NCBI GenBank assembly: GCA_022482925.1
Contig: JAKVOG010000003.1
Span: forward strand, 124,001-188,000
Source: Selenomonas sp.
GTDB taxonomy: Bacteria > Bacillota > Negativicutes > Selenomonadales > Selenomonadaceae
Direction of reading: 5' to 3'
DNA length: 64,000 nucleotides
Both the position numbers and the translations under genes were made by a program. Positions 62,428 through 64,000 of this stretch are shown here, in pieces (within the stretch, counting starts at the first letter, position 1; every line of letters starts with the position of its first letter). The notes under the pieces were generated by a model, which was given only the letters and a program-made list of their open reading frames with translations, had not been told where the DNA came from and did no database searches.

Positions 62428-62572
62428 AAGAAATAGTTTCGAAGTTGTCTTAATTCATGGTTCCATTATAGTCGTGCAGGCACCGCTGCTGCGGACTTTT
62501 GTTGCTGTGTGTACGATCGGGATTATCCTGGTCGGTTATTTGTTTAATCTTTTGCAGGGCTGGTTTATCTGA
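62428..62572 (+). pseudogene. C-terminal fragment of a predicted permease
   Basis: About 45 codons end in TGA 62572 and read APLLRTFVAVCTIGIILVGY then LFNLLQGWFI, a last membrane helix like those of the DUF318/ArsP-type permeases. The rest of the gene was removed by the IS3-family insertion at 62425. Those permeases are typically followed by a small thioredoxin-like gene, as here, which supports the reading. Confidence 0.6.
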
Positions 62573-62593
62573 ATTTGACAGGAGGAGTTCGTC

Positions 62594-62932
62594 ATGGGGT
62601 TATTTGGTTTCAGCAGGAAAAAAGATGCATCGTCGTGTAAATGGGAGTGTAATCCGGCTTCCGCGGCAGAGCAGGAAGCGGCAATTAAAGTGTTGGGATC
62701 GGGCTGCGACAAATGCCGTGCGTTGGAAAAGTCCACGCTTGAGGCGCTCAAGGACTTGGGGCGGGAGCCGCGGGTCGAGCACGTGACGGATTTTGCGGAG
62801 ATTGCGAAATACGGTGTCATGCAGACGCCTGCCCTGGTGGCAGATGGCAAGGTCATTTCTTATGGCAAGGTATTATCCAAAGCAGAGGTTGTAGAACTCT
62901 TAAAGCAATCTGGTAATATGTCAACCCCATAA
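62594..62932 (+). CDS. small thioredoxin-like redox protein
   Basis: A 112-residue protein with an N-terminal Lys/Cys-rich stretch, then a thioredoxin-like fold carrying the active-site GCDKCRALE (CxxC), a cis-Pro in MQTPALV and a C-terminal helix. This is the MTH895/TM0996-type glutaredoxin-like family. GGAGGAG precedes ATG 62594. It normally partners a predicted permease; that gene is truncated just upstream, so this protein may now be an orphan. Confidence 0.85.
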   Translation: MGLFGFSRKKDASSCKWECNPASAAEQEAAIKVLGSGCDKCRALEKSTLEALKDLGREPRVEHVTDFAEIAKYGVMQTPALVADGKVISYGKVLSKAEVVELLKQSGNMSTP

Positions 62933-63024
62933 AAGAAAAGATTTCAAAAGGATTACCAGAAAATGAGTGCACTTAATAAGACTTTTCTTTCAAATTTCAA
63001 AAAAGAAAAGTATGTTCGAAAATA

Positions 63025-64000
63025 TTAAGCTTGGACTACTCTGTCAGAAGAGTAGAGCTGATGATTGGCCAGCAATCCAAAAATCAGTCGGACAAATTTT
63101 CGAGCGGTAAGAGCGAGTGCACGTTTATGCTGATGAATTTTTACTTCATCATATTTTTTCTGGTAGAATGCAGCGAATTCGCCGCAGTGATTCTTTACAT
63201 GGCTGGTCGCTTCAATCAGGTAATACCTGAGATAGGCATTGCCAGCTTTTGAGAGTGGTGTATCGTCAGCCTGGAAGTTTCCCGACTGATTCTCCCGCCA
63301 GACGAGGCCCGCGTATTTTGCCAGTGCCTCCTGGTTCTTGAATGCATCGATATACCCAATCTCAGACAGGATACCAGCAGCCATGACCGGCCCGATTCCT
63401 GGAATGGATAAAAGGCTTTGGTAAGCATTGGGGTCAATCCCCTTGAGCGTCTTCTCGATGGCCTTATTCACGGCCTTGATCTCAGTTTCATAGGTTGAGA
63501 TCAGTGTGAAGGATGAAGCGATGGAGACCGTTAACGGCTCATACAAACATTTATCCAGTCGATAGGAGTTGCGGGCTGCCTGCTGAAGCAGGGAGGCTGT
63601 TTTTTCCGGATTGGGGAACCGATTATGTCCCTTTTCGCAGATGTAGCTGATGAGGTCTTCTGTAGGCATTTCAATAATCTCTTCCATCGAGAGAAAGTCG
63701 GTTAGTACCGAGGATGCCGTAGCCCCGAAGCTATTGGAAAAGGGCTGATCTTCCGCATCGAGCAGCGAAAACTCGCTGAACTTGAGGAAGATATTGGAAA
63801 GCATGTAGGCCTTTTCGCGTGTTAGCGCTTTGGCCAGATGCAGGCGATGCCTGGTCAGTCTTTGCAGAGCAAGGAACTGACTGCCACGCCAAGGCTTGGT
63901 AGTAATCCGGTTGGCACGAGCGAAATCAGCGATGACAAAGGCATCGACATAGTCGTTCTTGCCAAGGTCAATAAAGGACTTTTTGTAGTTCTTGATGGCC
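63025..64000 (-). CDS. IS110-family transposase (5' end beyond window)
   Basis: Open from the right edge to the stop at 63025, about 325 residues. The visible start (IDLGKNDYVDAFVIADFARA) holds the last catalytic Asp residues of the DEDD domain. The C-terminal Transposase_20 domain follows, with SIPGIGPVMAAGILSEIG and a conserved serine region (LSKAGNAYLRYYLIEATS). The end is at the last few residues HQLYSSDRVVQA. This copy is on the opposite strand to the IS110 fragment at 60923. Confidence 0.9.
   Translation of the reverse strand, partial: AIKNYKKSFIDLGKNDYVDAFVIADFARANRITTKPWRGSQFLALQRLTRHRLHLAKALTREKAYMLSNIFLKFSEFSLLDAEDQPFSNSFGATASSVLTDFLSMEEIIEMPTEDLISYICEKGHNRFPNPEKTASLLQQAARNSYRLDKCLYEPLTVSIASSFTLISTYETEIKAVNKAIEKTLKGIDPNAYQSLLSIPGIGPVMAAGILSEIGYIDAFKNQEALAKYAGLVWRENQSGNFQADDTPLSKAGNAYLRYYLIEATSHVKNHCGEFAAFYQKKYDEVKIHQHKRALALTARKFVRLIFGLLANHQLYSSDRVVQA

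Overview
The window looks like a chromosomal segment of an anaerobic, diderm Firmicute of the class Negativicutes, most like Selenomonadaceae (Selenomonas or Mitsuokella type). The grounds are moderate GC with Firmicute-style promoters and strong GGAGG ribosome sites, an OadB-type sodium-pump decarboxylase subunit, an RND exporter in a Firmicute-like background, and the carboxyspermidine route of polyamine synthesis. The species assignment is inference; no rRNA or tRNA gene is visible.

Region 1 (1-12 kb) handles sugars and signalling. It holds a MalY/PatB C-S lyase, mannose-6-phosphate isomerase, and a complete beta-glucoside PTS (IIB, IIC, IIA) with a GH1 6-phospho-beta-glucosidase. A chemoreceptor paired with an orphan sugar-binding lipoprotein follows, then a GntR/UTRA regulator and a PAS protein with two GGDEF domains, the second degenerate. 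A recurring AAAAGAYAT half-site lies upstream of manA, the PTS operon and gntR.

Region 2 (11.9-19 kb) is a tight six-gene polyamine operon: arginine decarboxylase, SpeE-like aminopropyltransferase, carboxyspermidine dehydrogenase, carboxyspermidine decarboxylase, agmatine deiminase and N-carbamoylputrescine amidase. It is preceded by a promoter and about 315 nt of structured, unassigned RNA ending in an intrinsic terminator.

Region 3 (19-48 kb) is ordinary accessory metabolism: MFS pumps, an alanine/glycine:cation symporter, glyoxalase, NADH pyrophosphatase, a 2-hydroxyacid dehydrogenase, a secreted esterase with Sel1 repeats, hemerythrin, Ogt, PHP/ROK/MFS/HAD genes, threonine aldolase with a divergent LysR regulator, an RND exporter, PAP2, an OadB/short OadG-like/thioesterase operon, and a PepSY protein beside a two-component system. 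Several of these genes carry single-base frameshifts, mostly in short homopolymers, which look more like consensus errors than decay. A non-coding 0.97-kb stretch at 22-22.9 kb has two long fold-backs.

Region 4 (48.3-64 kb) is a degraded prophage or integrative element (repressor fragment, ImmA-like protein, integrase fragment) that became a landing pad for insertion sequences: three IS256-family elements, remnants of ISL3 and IS30, two IS3-family elements, an IS4-family transposase, ISLre2 and two IS110 pieces. One four-helix membrane-protein gene was hit twice, and both insertions kept perfect 8-bp target duplications, so the original gene can be rebuilt. Other junctions lack duplications and have cut a LarA-like racemase gene and a permease gene, which points to IS-driven deletions.

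No CRISPR array or clear defence island was seen. The most promising undescribed item is the structured RNA at 11903-12218.
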